DNA of 64,000 nucleotides. It comes from Catonia carolina. Taxonomy: Eukaryota; Arthropoda; Insecta; Hemiptera; Achilidae. The position numbers were made by a program, and so were the translations under genes. Positions 11,931 through 20,897 of the stretch are shown here, in pieces (positions within the stretch are counted from its first letter, which is position 1; every line of letters starts with the position of its first letter). Where the stretch lies: NCBI GenBank assembly GCA_035578175.1, contig JAQMRL010000001.1, positions 373,803,220 to 373,867,219 of the forward strand. Reading direction: 5' to 3'. The notes under the pieces are model-generated. The model saw only the letters and a list, made by a program, of their open reading frames with translations, was not told the DNA's origin and did no database searches.

Positions 11931-12415
11931 ATGGTATATAATGAAACAGCCAAAACAAAACTAATTAAATATAACACTCACCTCAGAATATTACATTCAT
12001 TCGAGATCTTTCGTCTCTCTCGGAGACATCCTCAGGAATTATTGTACTAAACACATATAACATTTAAAACAAATATGGTCGAAGACCACGTCAATTACTA
12101 AAGTATTACAACAGCCATGCTGCGCGCGGTTATTCGGTCGAATGACGGTATAATCATTTTGTTCCTAGTTTTATTTCTTAGGAACAAATTATTATACCGT
12201 CATTCGGCCGAATAACCGCGCGCGGCATGGTTGTTGTAATAGTTTAGTAATTGACGTGGTCTTCGATCATATTTGTTTTAAATGTTATGTGTGTTTAGTG
12301 TTTAGTATAATAATTCCTGAGGATGTCTCCGAGAGAGACGAAAGATCTCGAACGAATACTCTGAGGTGAGTTTTATATTTAATTAGTTTTGTTTTGGCTG
12401 TTCATTATATACCAT
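11931..12415. mobile_element. 485-bp near-perfect palindrome (foldback element)
   Basis: The left arm (11931 to about 12167) is repeated as its reverse complement in the right arm (about 12179-12415), with a loop of about 11 bases. Arm ends are atggtatataatgaa and ttcattatataccat. Inner pairs include aacagccaaaacaaaact/agttttgttttggctgtt and gaccacgtcaattact/agtaattgacgtggtc. The centre is tttgttccta/taggaacaaa. Few mismatches are present. It sits in a TA-rich tract, so a TA target duplication cannot be distinguished from the flanks. There is no ORF. It resembles foldback or snap-back MITEs. If transcribed it would form a long hairpin RNA. Confidence 0.85.
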
Positions 12416-12779
12416 ATATATGTGAATATATATTTTATGTATATATATACAAATGCAAATACTGAAAAATAGGCGTCGATTAGCTTCTTAATTGTATTTG
12501 AAACAATTATTGTGTGGTGAAATAAATGATCTTTATATGCTTAGAAAAATCTCTTTTCGCGTCCCAAGTTTTTATAACCGTTCAAAAAATTTGTTTTATC
12601 ACAAATCTTTTCTATTAATTATACGGCTTATTCGCCGGTAAAGTGTATGATAGTTAATTATAATTTCATGGACAGAATTGTGCCAATAGATCCATTTTGT
12701 CAGACCCGAGAATTGTATAGGTCAGCCATTCTTAAGTCTTTCAAGACGTAAGTTTTCAAGCAATTCCACATTATGTGGG

Positions 12780-13040
12780 TGTTAATTTTTGTTTTTTGTT
12801 TTGTTTTGGACCTCTATCATGATTATTGATCAGTAAATTATTTGTAAACTCTATGTGTATTATACTGTTTTAGGTATATTTAATTCTGTTTGCATTATTG
12901 ACTATTTTTGTTTGTATTTTTCTTTCCTTTTCTTTTCTTTTTACTTTTGTAGTGTCTTTTGTTCTGTAATGAAATATTATTTCTGTAATTCGGCCGTAGT
13001 CGGCCTGTTGCAAACAATGAAATTAAATAAATAAATAATT
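12780..13040 (+). mobile_element. Probable LINE 3' tail ending in (AAAT)n
   Basis: A T-rich block leads into aattcggccgtagtcggcctg and then aattaaataaataaataa. A GC-containing block before an AAAT-type tail is typical of the 3' UTRs of Jockey/CR1-like LINEs. No coding part is present and no duplication was identified, so this is tentative. The 360 bp before it (12416-12780) hold nothing I recognise. Confidence 0.35.
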
Positions 13041-13087
13041 ATTTATATAAATATAAATATTTTTTTTTAATACGGTTTTAATTATTT

Positions 13088-13225
13088 TATTCATGGGGAG
13101 GCAGCAATGGGGGCCCTACCCCTCTCTCGCCTATCATGACATTTACACAATTATCATAATCATCACATTTACTTGTAAAATTTTACAGTCGTAAATAATG
13201 AGTTACAGAGAAAAAAAGTTTTTCA
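13088..13225 (+). mobile_element. 3' UTR fragment of the Jockey-like LINE seen at 30746-31745
   Basis: The block ttggggaggc...atgggggccctacccctct...gcctatcatg, then attatcataatcatcacattt, ttgtaaaatt and cagt(c/t)gtaaat, matches the 3' UTR of the longer Jockey-like copy at 31630-31745. It ends in an A-rich tail. This is an extremely 5'-truncated insertion of the same family. Confidence 0.75.
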
Positions 13226-13316
13226 CTTTGAGTACTAATCCCGATTTTAAGAATTAAACATCTATTGAAGGGTACAGAAATAATTTTATATCTTAAAGGA
13301 CTTCCTTTTTTCAAAA

Positions 13317-13410
13317 GTACTGAATTCCGACCACTTTCTCTAAACTGACGGCAAGGGGATAACTTTATCCCCTTGCCATCAGTTTAGAGAAAGTGGTCGG
13401 AATTCAGTAC
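13317..13410. repeat. 94-bp near-perfect inverted repeat (hairpin)
   Basis: Arms 13317-13362 and 13365-13410 are reverse complements over 46 bp with one mismatch (13349/13378) and a 2-base centre. The ends read gtactgaattccg and cggaattcagtac. It is too symmetric for a normal microRNA precursor. It could be a minimal foldback element, a cruciform, or a recent inverted duplication. The following 430 bp (13411-13840) show nothing I recognise. Confidence 0.9.
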
Positions 13411-14080
13411 CTACTTTACCTTTTCTAGGTTCCACTTACAGAATACTCATGCTAGTTTTTACAAACATAGGAAAAATAAAGAAATAATAGGTATTCTGTA
13501 AGGATAATCACCCCTATTTATCCCTTAAGCGCAAGTTATCAAAGTACAAATGCTTTAGTTTTTCAGTTCATTCCCTAAGGAACAAGGTGTGCCGAATTTC
13601 AGCACTTGTTTCAATTTGAAGAATTAAAATGAGTGAATAAATCAGTATAACACCAGTGAGGAATTTTGACTTTTTGTAAACTTACAACACCGCGTTCGCT
13701 TTGCTTCACAGCAAACTAAACTCAAAGCATACTTAACTTCAACTTTACTTTACTTCTCACCAAAACTTACACGTTGTGGAAATAACCAAATCACAAATAA
13801 TACGACCTGAGAAAAACTGAAAATATTTTTTAAGAAAGTAGTATGAAAAATCCAATTCACAAAAGAGGGGGCAGGACCCCTACTGGGCGCTTCCTCGGGT
13901 GGCGGATAGAGGAAAGCCTCCCAGATATGGGTGGTACCGGGGAAATGAAATACCCGGGGCGGACCAAACCTAGCCGGAGAGAAAACTCCGTACAAAAACC
14001 CACTCTAGGAGTTTCTTTGGGTTGATCAAAGTAGAAGTCCATGAGTGTGATGAGCTCTTAGGTCTGAGGGTTCATTAGAG

Positions 14081-17000
14081 ATGGCGGCGGATGAACCAAC
14101 TCTGGTCAACGGCGGCTCTCAGGTTCTCCAGGAGAATCAAGACCTTGGTGTCAGGTGGCAACCGGCCGTAAAACCCAATAGCCGTTTTAATATACCAATC
14201 ATGAGAAGGTCCATATATAGAAAGAGTATAAAGGCTAGGGCGTACCCCGTAAGCGACGAAAAGGCTAGGGCGTTCCCCACAAGCGACGGAAAAATGAGAA
14301 AACAAAACACTGAGACAATGTCTGAATTGCGCATTGCCACCTGGAACGTTGGCACAATGACTGGACGGGGGGCGGAATTAAGTAGCGTCCTCCATCAACG
14401 TAATATAAACATTTGCTGTGTGCAAGAGACAAAATGGAGGGGGGCCAAATCACGACATGTAGGGAACGGTTTCAAATGTATCTATTATGGAAGAGAAAGT
14501 ACTAGAAATGGTGTGGGGATAATATTGGACCAGCACCTCAGTCAAAATGTTGTGGAAGTGAAGAGGGTAAGTGATCGTATTATCTCTGTGAAACTGGCGC
14601 TAGCTAAGCAACCATGCCTGAACATTGTGAGTGTTTATGCTCCACAAAGTGGATGTCCAGAATCCGAAAAACAGGAGTTTTGGGATGAGCTATGCATGTA
14701 TCTGAGCGAAATTCCAACACATGAATGGAGGCTTATATGTGGCGACCTGAATGGACATGTAGGTGCGGATAAGGATGGTTTTGAGGGATGTCATGGTGGT
14801 TTTGGCTTTGGAGATCGAAATAATGAAGGAATGACAGTCCTAGAATTCGCGGCATCGCAGAGCCTGTCTGTAGTGAACACTTTCTTCAAAAAGAAAGACG
14901 AGCATCTTATTACATACAAGAGTGGGACTGCAAAATCTCAAATAGATTATTTTTTGATAGATAGGTGTAATCTTGGGCAGATAAAGGACTGCAAAGTGAT
15001 TCCAGGGGAACCTTTAACATCACAGCATAGATTGTTACTAATGGCTATGAAACTTGGAAAGCGTATAAAACAAAGGAGAAATGGAGTAACAAAGATAAAA
15101 TGGAGGAACTTTGCCACTGAGAAAGGAAATGACCTCTTAAATAGCATTAGGCTGCATATGAAAAACAACTGCCCTAAAGACAAATCTCCAAACAATACCT
15201 GGTCGAATTTTGAAAAGTTTTCTGTTGGGGCTGCAAAAGATCTACTGGGTGCTAGCAAAGGGTTACTTATGAACAAAAAGGATGCTAAATGGTGGAATGA
15301 AAATTCAAAGGAAGCTGTAGCTAGGAAGAAGCATCTGTTTAGAGTGTGGCAGGAGACGCACTTGGAGGAACACAGGGAAGCCTACAAAAAAGCCAAAAAA
15401 GAAGCCAGGAAAACTGTGGCAATTGAAAAGGATAGAGCAGATCAGAACATATATAAGCATCTGGAACTAGCAAGGGACAATGAAATATATCGCATTGCTA
15501 AGTATAGGCATAACTGTACAAAGGATTTCTCAACCACAAAGTACATGAACAATAGAGAGGGTATATTACTCACTGATGATAAGGATATATGTGATAGGTG
15601 GTATGAATACTATAATCAGCTACTCAATGAGGAATTTCCACGACAACAGGAAAAGGAGGAACTCAAAACTCTAGGACCTATAAATGAAATCACATCGATG
15701 GATGTGAGAAGGGCTATTTCCAAAATGAAGAACGGCAAAGCTAGTGGGCCAGATGAAATACCTGCGGAAATATGGAAGGCACTAGGGGCAGATGGAGAAG
15801 TATGGCTTGCAGAACTTTTCAATAAAATAATTGAGGTAGGAAATATGCCAGATGCCTGGAGGAAAAGTATCCTTGTGCCCTTCTATAAAAACAAAGGTGA
15901 TGTTCGTGATTGTGGTAATTATAGAGGGATCAAACTCACCTCACATACCCTGAAGATCTGGGAAAGAGTCCTAAGTGAGCACCTCACAAACCATGCTGTT
16001 CTGACGGAAAACCAATTTGGCTTTACAAAGGGGAAAGGGACCACTGATGCTATTCATGCAATCAGACTGGTCATGGAGAAGGCTCGGGATAACAAGACAA
16101 ATCTGTGGATGGTATTTATTGACCTTGAAAAGGCATTTGATCGAGTTCCGAGAACAATTATATGGCAGGCTCTGAGAGCACATGGACTCCCTGAATGTTA
16201 TGTCAGACTTATTATGGACATGTATGACAATGTTGAAACAGGCATTAGAACCCCAGCTGGATCATCCAAGTATTTCAATATTAGGGTTGGTGTACATCAA
16301 GGCAGTGCCTTAAGTCCCTTGTTGTTTAATACTGTCATGAACTACTTGACATCGGAAATTCAAAAGGAGACTCCATGGAACATTTTGTATGCTGATGATG
16401 TAGCCCTTATATCAAATAGCCTGCAGGGGATTCAAGAGAACTTGGAAAATTGGAGAAAGGCACTGGAACAAAATGGGTTGCGCATCAGTAGAACAAAAAC
16501 AGAGTACATGTTTTGTAATTTTGATCCTGATGACTCATGGAGTGGAGACATCAAACTTGAGGCAACCCCCCTGCCCAGAGTTAAAACTTTCAAGTATCTG
16601 GGGGCAGTGATCTCAGAGGATGGATCCATGGAGGCTGAAATAGTGCATAAAATAACATCGGGCTGGAAAAAGTGGCGTATGCTGACTGGGGTTCTGTGTG
16701 ACCCAAAAGTGCCCATAAAAATAAAGGGAAGAGTCTACAGAGCGGCAGTTAGACCAGCACTTGTCTATGGCAGCGAAGCTTGGGCACTTAAGAGAGTGCA
16801 TGAACAGAAACTCCACACTACAGAGATGCGCATGCTGCGATGGGCGGGAGGAGTCACATTGAAGGATAAGGTGCGGAATGAGCATATAAGGGGAACCTTC
16901 AAAGTTGCTAATATAGCAGAAAAGGTGCGAGAGTCCAGGATGAGATGGTATGGTCATGTGCTCAGGAGAACGGATGATCATGTCGTGAAGAGGTGCCTTT

Positions 17001-17152
17001 CCATGGCTACGGGGAAGAGAGGAAGGGGTAGACCCCTTACCACGTGGATGACGAATGTCCAAAGAGACATGAAAATGTTGGGCTTATCCGAGGAAGACGC
17101 ACAGGAGCGTAACAAATGGAGCTCTCTGATTGGGAAAGCCGACCCCGCGTAA
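14081..17152 (+). CDS. RTE-type LINE endonuclease/reverse transcriptase, intact ORF
   Basis: A 1023-aa protein that would nick target DNA and reverse-transcribe its own RNA at the nick (target-primed reverse transcription) in the nucleus. AP-endonuclease domain, residues about 85-330: RIATWNVG (from 84), CCVQETKW (catalytic Glu), VSVYAPQSG, LICGDLNGHVG (Asp/Asn pair), SQIDYFLI and LTSQHRLLLM (final His). RT domain, about 530-860: KMKNGKASGPDEIPAEIW, NYRGIKLTSHTLKIWERV, FIDLEKAFDRVPR (Asp 681), VHQGSALSPLLF, LYADDVALI (YADD about 770-773) and FKYLGAVIS. The C-terminal part carries YGSEAWAL, MRMLRWAGGV and RMRWYGHVLRR. All catalytic motifs are present. Residues 1-79 precede the conserved domain and include a ten-residue duplication. 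The second ATG (14318, MSELRIATWNV) is the more typical family start, so either may be used. Such proteins are often misannotated as craniofacial development protein 2. Confidence 0.93.
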   Translation: MAADEPTLVNGGSQVLQENQDLGVRWQPAVKPNSRFNIPIMRRSIYRKSIKARAYPVSDEKARAFPTSDGKMRKQNTETMSELRIATWNVGTMTGRGAELSSVLHQRNINICCVQETKWRGAKSRHVGNGFKCIYYGRESTRNGVGIILDQHLSQNVVEVKRVSDRIISVKLALAKQPCLNIVSVYAPQSGCPESEKQEFWDELCMYLSEIPTHEWRLICGDLNGHVGADKDGFEGCHGGFGFGDRNNEGMTVLEFAASQSLSVVNTFFKKKDEHLITYKSGTAKSQIDYFLIDRCNLGQIKDCKVIPGEPLTSQHRLLLMAMKLGKRIKQRRNGVTKIKWRNFATEKGNDLLNSIRLHMKNNCPKDKSPNNTWSNFEKFSVGAAKDLLGASKGLLMNKKDAKWWNENSKEAVARKKHLFRVWQETHLEEHREAYKKAKKEARKTVAIEKDRADQNIYKHLELARDNEIYRIAKYRHNCTKDFSTTKYMNNREGILLTDDKDICDRWYEYYNQLLNEEFPRQQEKEELKTLGPINEITSMDVRRAISKMKNGKASGPDEIPAEIWKALGADGEVWLAELFNKIIEVGNMPDAWRKSILVPFYKNKGDVRDCGNYRGIKLTSHTLKIWERVLSEHLTNHAVLTENQFGFTKGKGTTDAIHAIRLVMEKARDNKTNLWMVFIDLEKAFDRVPRTIIWQALRAHGLPECYVRLIMDMYDNVETGIRTPAGSSKYFNIRVGVHQGSALSPLLFNTVMNYLTSEIQKETPWNILYADDVALISNSLQGIQENLENWRKALEQNGLRISRTKTEYMFCNFDPDDSWSGDIKLEATPLPRVKTFKYLGAVISEDGSMEAEIVHKITSGWKKWRMLTGVLCDPKVPIKIKGRVYRAAVRPALVYGSEAWALKRVHEQKLHTTEMRMLRWAGGVTLKDKVRNEHIRGTFKVANIAEKVRESRMRWYGHVLRRTDDHVVKRCLSMATGKRGRGRPLTTWMTNVQRDMKMLGLSEEDAQERNKWSSLIGKADPA
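14232..14291 (+). repeat. 30-bp tandem duplication in the RTE N-terminal extension
   Basis: Two consecutive 30-bp units beginning aggctagggcgt encode KARAYPVSDE and KARAFPTSDG (residues 51-70), just ahead of the endonuclease domain. The reading frame is kept. Confidence 0.8.
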
Positions 17153-17170
17153 CGGGAAGAGGCGAGGCCA

Positions 17171-17184
17171 AAGAAGAAGAAGAA
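17171..17184 (+). repeat. (AAG)n tail of the RTE element
   Basis: About four to five AAG/GAA units terminate the element directly before the 3' target duplication. Confidence 0.85.
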
Positions 17185-17210
17185 GTATGAAAAATCCAAG
17201 TATTAAAAAA

Positions 17211-17815
17211 AAATCTAGTGTGAAACACTCACACAACTTTCTCTTGCCAATGCAAAAATGAACAATATAACCTAACATTAGTAATAAAACAGTAGAAATA
17301 AACAAACAAACTAACCTCAAAAAATATAACTTTATTTTAATCATGAGCGAAAGACGCAAAATGAAAATCAACCTCAGTTTGGCTTAATACTACGGAAAAT
17401 CACATTTTCACGCTAAACTACGCTCTCTAGAAAAAAATGCTTTAAATAAAAATTGTAGATCTTTTAATTTTTTATGAATTTGATTATGCAATTTTGTCGT
17501 AAAATGCATACTACGGCCGAAATCTTAAAACCCATTTTTCACAGATTTCCATGAAAATAAAAATAAAATCGCTAATTACCGCTAAACTAAGTGTTATACA
17601 AAGATGTGTTAAAAGTATAAGTTTTAGGTTTTTAAATTGTCTACAACTTTTATTATATACATTTTTGCGCTAAAATGCATATTAAAGCCGCAATCTTAAA
17701 AAAACAATTTTTTTACGAGAAAACCGCCTTTCCAAGAATTTCAGCAGACATGGCGCCTAAACTTTGTAGAGCATAAAAAAATTTAGCAAATGAGGCGAAT
17801 TTTAAAAAAAAATCA
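17211..17815 (-). mobile_element. HINE-like copy B, truncated
   Basis: Minus-strand copy starting at its 3' end: hairpin gtgtgaaacactcacac and ACTTTCTCTTGCC near 17219-17250. The body runs through tacggccgaaatctt, accgctaaactaag and tggcgcctaaactttgtagagc. It stops abruptly near 17815 in the poly-A/T stretch that precedes the (GT)n region in full copies. There it joins family D sequence. The 5' third, including the microsatellite, is missing. Confidence 0.8.
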
Positions 17816-18021
17816 CAGGGTCTGGCTGTATAATAAAATTCATTACTTTCAGAGAAGATAACTCTGACTCGTGTCTTTTACACCTCTACCTCTTCTGTTC
17901 TTAAATAGTTCAGTCTTGTAATTGGCTGACCACGTGATGAGAAATAGAACTATTTTTTTTAGCCCTGGAACTAGCAGATAGAGTGCAAATAATTTAACAC
18001 TCCTCCTGCCCGTTATGGGCA
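17816..18021 (+). repeat. 390-bp dispersed repeat (family D), copy 2, 3' half
   Basis: From acagggtctggctgtataat to aacactcctcctgcccgttatgggcag this matches the second half of the other family D copies. The end can fold as a small hairpin (ctgccc gttat gggcag). It is fused to HINE-like sequence on the left and LINE sequence on the right. Confidence 0.75.
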
Positions 18022-18335
18022 GGAATTTGGACTTATGGAATTTCTTTGGGGCTCAGCAAGCCATTCAATTGAAATCCTGTAACGATTTCAACCAAAATTA
18101 CTCAAAAAAATATCTGTATCACCTTGGTATATAAAAAACAACATAGTACAACCCATTTAAACAGAGATTTAAACATTTCTACAATTCAGCGAAAACTCAA
18201 CAAAGTCAGTACAAAAAGAAAACTCGAATTACACACAAATAATCCAGCCATCTCACTGTTAGACAAATGAAACTGGACACTCGCCGACTGAAACGAAGAC
18301 TTCCTACGAAGTTATTTTTAAACTGACATGATAAC
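18022..18335 (+). pseudogene. Jockey-like LINE C-terminal remnant
   Basis: Broken frames spell DLWNF followed by WGSASHSIEIL, RFQ, VSPWYI and DTRRLKRRLPTKLF. These are the conserved C-terminal blocks of Jockey-clade RT ORFs, which normally read IW-YG-QLWG, then NAPWY and finally RLKR near the stop. Comparable blocks are seen at 31267-31614 and 38040-38370. Several stops interrupt it. Confidence 0.65.
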
Positions 18336-18743
18336 ACATGAGATAAATTCACGAAGTTCCTCAATGAGGTTGTTTTCTTCGCTCATTATCCTACAAAGGA
18401 AAACCATCTACGTATTCATAACAATAGAGTCAGATTTTACTGTAATTAAAATAGAATTGTAACGTAAAAAAATCTGGTGTGAAACATTCACACAACTTTC
18501 TCTTGCCAATGCAAATAATTAACAATAAACCTAACATTAGTAATAAAACATTAGAAATAATCAAAAAACTAACCTCAAAAAACATAATCTTATTTTAATC
18601 ATGAGTGAAAGACGCAAAATTAAAATCGACCTGTTTGGCCTAAAAATGCGGAAAACACTTTTTCACGCTAAACTAGGCTCTATAGAGAAAAATGCTCAAA
18701 ATAAAAGTTGTAGATCTTTTAATTTTCTATAAATTTGATTATA

Positions 18744-19794
18744 CAGTAAAATCTCTCTATAGCGGAATTGAAGGGACCATGAGGTACCGCCGCTATAAAG
18801 AGAGTTCCGTTATAGAGAGAGCGAGTAATTAACGGTGGGAGGGAAGTTGGAGTACTAATTTTTCTGTACAAAATAACTTATATACGTATGTAAATGGTGC
18901 ATGGAATAAGTTTTTGAAAAACTACTGAATAGATAACTTTATGACGAATGTTTAATACAGTAGATTACTTCAATACAGTGAGATATTTAAATTAATTACC
19001 TAAAGTGTAGGTTATTAACTTAATAAGAAATTTGGATACAAACTGGTCTATTAGATGTTGTGTTACTAATGTTTAACAATAGAATTTCACTTTTCGTATT
19101 GAACTTTTTTCAATAATCTTTCATACAGTACATACCGTAATAGATAGCCTAAAATTAATTAGCACTGAAACTCGTTTTTCACTGAACAGTAATAAACATA
19201 GGATACATACAATTAAAATTTCCTAAAACATAGGCTACACAAACACAAAAAAATACACAGTAGGCCTACAGTAAGCTATATATTTTTTTCGTTATTAAGG
19301 AAACAATGACTGTGAAGTACATTTCATTACGTAAAATAAGTTGTAAATTTTGTTTCGTTTTCAATTCATAAAACATGTCTTCAATCTCATTTTCAATGTT
19401 TAAAACTTGTAAATTTTCATTTACATATTGGCAATGACAGTACGTGTAAACAACAAGAATAGCGGCTGGTGCCTGTTTACTTGAAGGGACAACATTTCTG
19501 TTTCCATTTCATCGTCATCTTCACTTTCTTCCTCGTTGTTTTGGGCTAAGACATTTTCGATTATTGCATCATCGCCAACATCTGCTGAAGTGGCTAAGTC
19601 ATTGTCTGCTCCTACATAGGCATCTAAATCCATATCCTGAAGATATTGTTTAGCCGCTATAGAGAGATTTTTGTGCCGCTATAACGAGAGTTAAATACGT
19701 TATCGTAGTATACGAAAGGGTCGGGGTCGGCAAATAATGCCGCTAAAGAGAGATTTCCGCTATATAGAGTTCCGCAATAGAGAGATTTTACTGT
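18744..19794. mobile_element. pogo/Tigger-like non-autonomous DNA transposon
   Basis: The ends are inverted repeats: CAGTAAAATCTCTCTATAGC at 18744, and the complement of CAGTAAAATCTCTCTATTGC at 19794. TA dinucleotides at 18742-18743 and 19795-19796 are the expected target duplication for the Tc1/mariner-pogo group, and CAGT starts are usual for pogo/Tigger. The motif ccgctatagagag recurs several times in both subterminal regions. Only a C-terminal transposase remnant is left (19421-19633 minus), so movement would need a transposase from elsewhere. Confidence 0.85.
19421..19633 (-). pseudogene. Tigger-like transposase C-terminal remnant
   Basis: The 70-aa open frame reads DLDAYVGADNDLATSADVGDD, then an acidic EEESEDDDEMETE stretch. 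Acidic tails of this kind (ADDEVAT-like, followed by many E/D) are common at the C-terminus of Tigger/pogo transposases. The DDE catalytic region and the DNA-binding domains are absent. Placement inside matching TIRs supports the call. Confidence 0.55.
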
Positions 19795-20302
19795 ATAACT
19801 TTTTGTCGTTAAATGCATACTAAGGTCGAAATCTTAAAAAAATCGATTTTTCACACGTTTTCGTGAGAAAAAACAGAAACTCGCTAATTACCGCTAAACT
19901 AAGCGTTATACAAAAAATGTTTGAAATAAAAGTTGTAGGATTTTAAATTCTCTACAACTTTAATAAAATTATATAAATTTTTGCGTTAAAATGTATATTA
20001 AAGCCGTAATCTTAAGAAAACAATGTTTTTACGTGAAAAGAGCCTCACCAAGAATTTTAGCAAACATGGCGCCGACGCTATCTTGTAGAGCATAATAAAA
20101 GTTAGTAAACCAGGCGATTTGAAAAAAAATCGTAGGACGTTTTTGAGAAAATCGCAAAAAAGTGAAAAATCACACGAATAAACTACTACTTCCGGTTGAC
20201 CGATTATGATGAAAATGTTCGTGTCGGGTCCGGTAGTGGTATGTAACTTAATTTTCAAGTTTCAAGTTCGTACGATGTTTCGTTCTTGAGATATTTTGTA
20301 TA

Positions 20303-20338
20303 CACACACAGACACACACACGCACACACACACCCACC

Positions 20339-20384
<46 letters not shown>
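20303..20384. repeat. (CA)n microsatellite inside HINE-like copy C
   Basis: Interrupted CA/CCCA tract at the same position as the (GT)n tract of other family members. Open frames rich in H/T/P or V/C here are artefacts of the repeat. Confidence 0.9.
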
Positions 20385-20385
<1 letters not shown>

Positions 20386-20520
20386 CAACCGCTAAAAACA
20401 TGTTTTTTTTTGGTTCAGGGAGTCTGAAAACGTGTAGATCCGGTGAAAACTCGATTTCGAAAAATCGACATGAAAACAATACTTTCCTTTCATTATATTC
20501 ATATAGGCAAGAGAAAGTAA

Positions 20521-20897
20521 AAAAACATTATAAATTATATGACGAAGGGAAAAATTGGAGTAAGAAATACAAGGGTTATTCCACTGGACAGAAAGCAAAA
20601 AAGAGATTAACCAAGCATTTCCTTGGAAAGTCCATGGAAAACGATGCGGAAACTGTGACCAGGACAGCCAAAAATTATAGTAGGTAACTGATTCATAATA
20701 CAATCATAACAGTTTTTAATATTCGTATTTACAAATCAACTTAATATTGTTCATTAAAAAAGTTGCAATTTCAAAACAGATCAAAAATAAACAGAACAAT
20801 ACAAAGTATTTATATTGTGAACAATCCATTAAAAATTGAACATAATTTGTACATATTATGTTTTAACAAAATTTTAAATAAATGGATTATTATTATT
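20521..20897. other. Spacer between head-to-head HINE-like copies C and D
   Basis: AT-rich. A plus-strand frame (20520-20687) reads KHYKLYDEGKNWSKKYKGYS but has no recognised family and may be chance. Confidence 0.4.

Larger units (their letters stand above)
13856..17184 (+). mobile_element. Intact RTE-type LINE, 3.33 kb
   Basis: The element consists of a 225-bp GC-richer 5' leader, one long ORF (14081-17152), about 18 bp after the stop, and an (AAG)n tail at 17171-17184. It is bounded by identical 15-16 bp duplications. RTE elements typically have a single EN-RT ORF, a very short 3' UTR and a simple-repeat tail, which matches. The base composition (richer in G/C) contrasts with the AT-rich surroundings, consistent with recent arrival. 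I see no frameshift or stop in the ORF. Confidence 0.9.
13840..17199. repeat. 15-16 bp target-site duplication of the RTE element
   Basis: gtatgaaaaatccaa occurs at 13841-13855 and 17185-17199. The preceding base a (13840, 17184) also matches. The copies are identical and lie immediately before the LINE 5' region and after its (AAG)n tail. The 3' copy abuts the end of a HINE-like element. Confidence 0.95.
18471..20520 (-). mobile_element. HINE-like copy C, complete, split by a Tigger-like insertion
   Basis: It begins aatctggtgtgaaacattcacac (3' hairpin) and CTTTCTCTTGCC. It continues to 18743, resumes at 19795 and ends with (CA)n at 20303-20382 and the 5' subterminal repeat ggcaagagaaagt near 20507-20519. 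Removing the 1051-bp insertion and one TA restores the family sequence exactly at this point (aaatttgattata / taactttttgtcgt). The 5' ends of this copy and copy D face each other 378 bp apart. Confidence 0.82.

Noticed and set aside
13750..14453. Several antisense frames over the RTE 5' region
   Set aside because: Shadows of the GC-richer plus-strand LINE, with no motif of their own.
17211..20520. Calling the HINE-like family a TIR (cut-and-paste) transposon
   Set aside because: The inverted repeats are subterminal at the 3' side: a conserved hairpin continues about 25 bp beyond, and no fixed-length target duplication is evident.
20255..20703. Frames of 74-133 aa around the CA repeat
   Set aside because: Microsatellite-driven and lying within a non-coding repeat family; not conserved in other copies.
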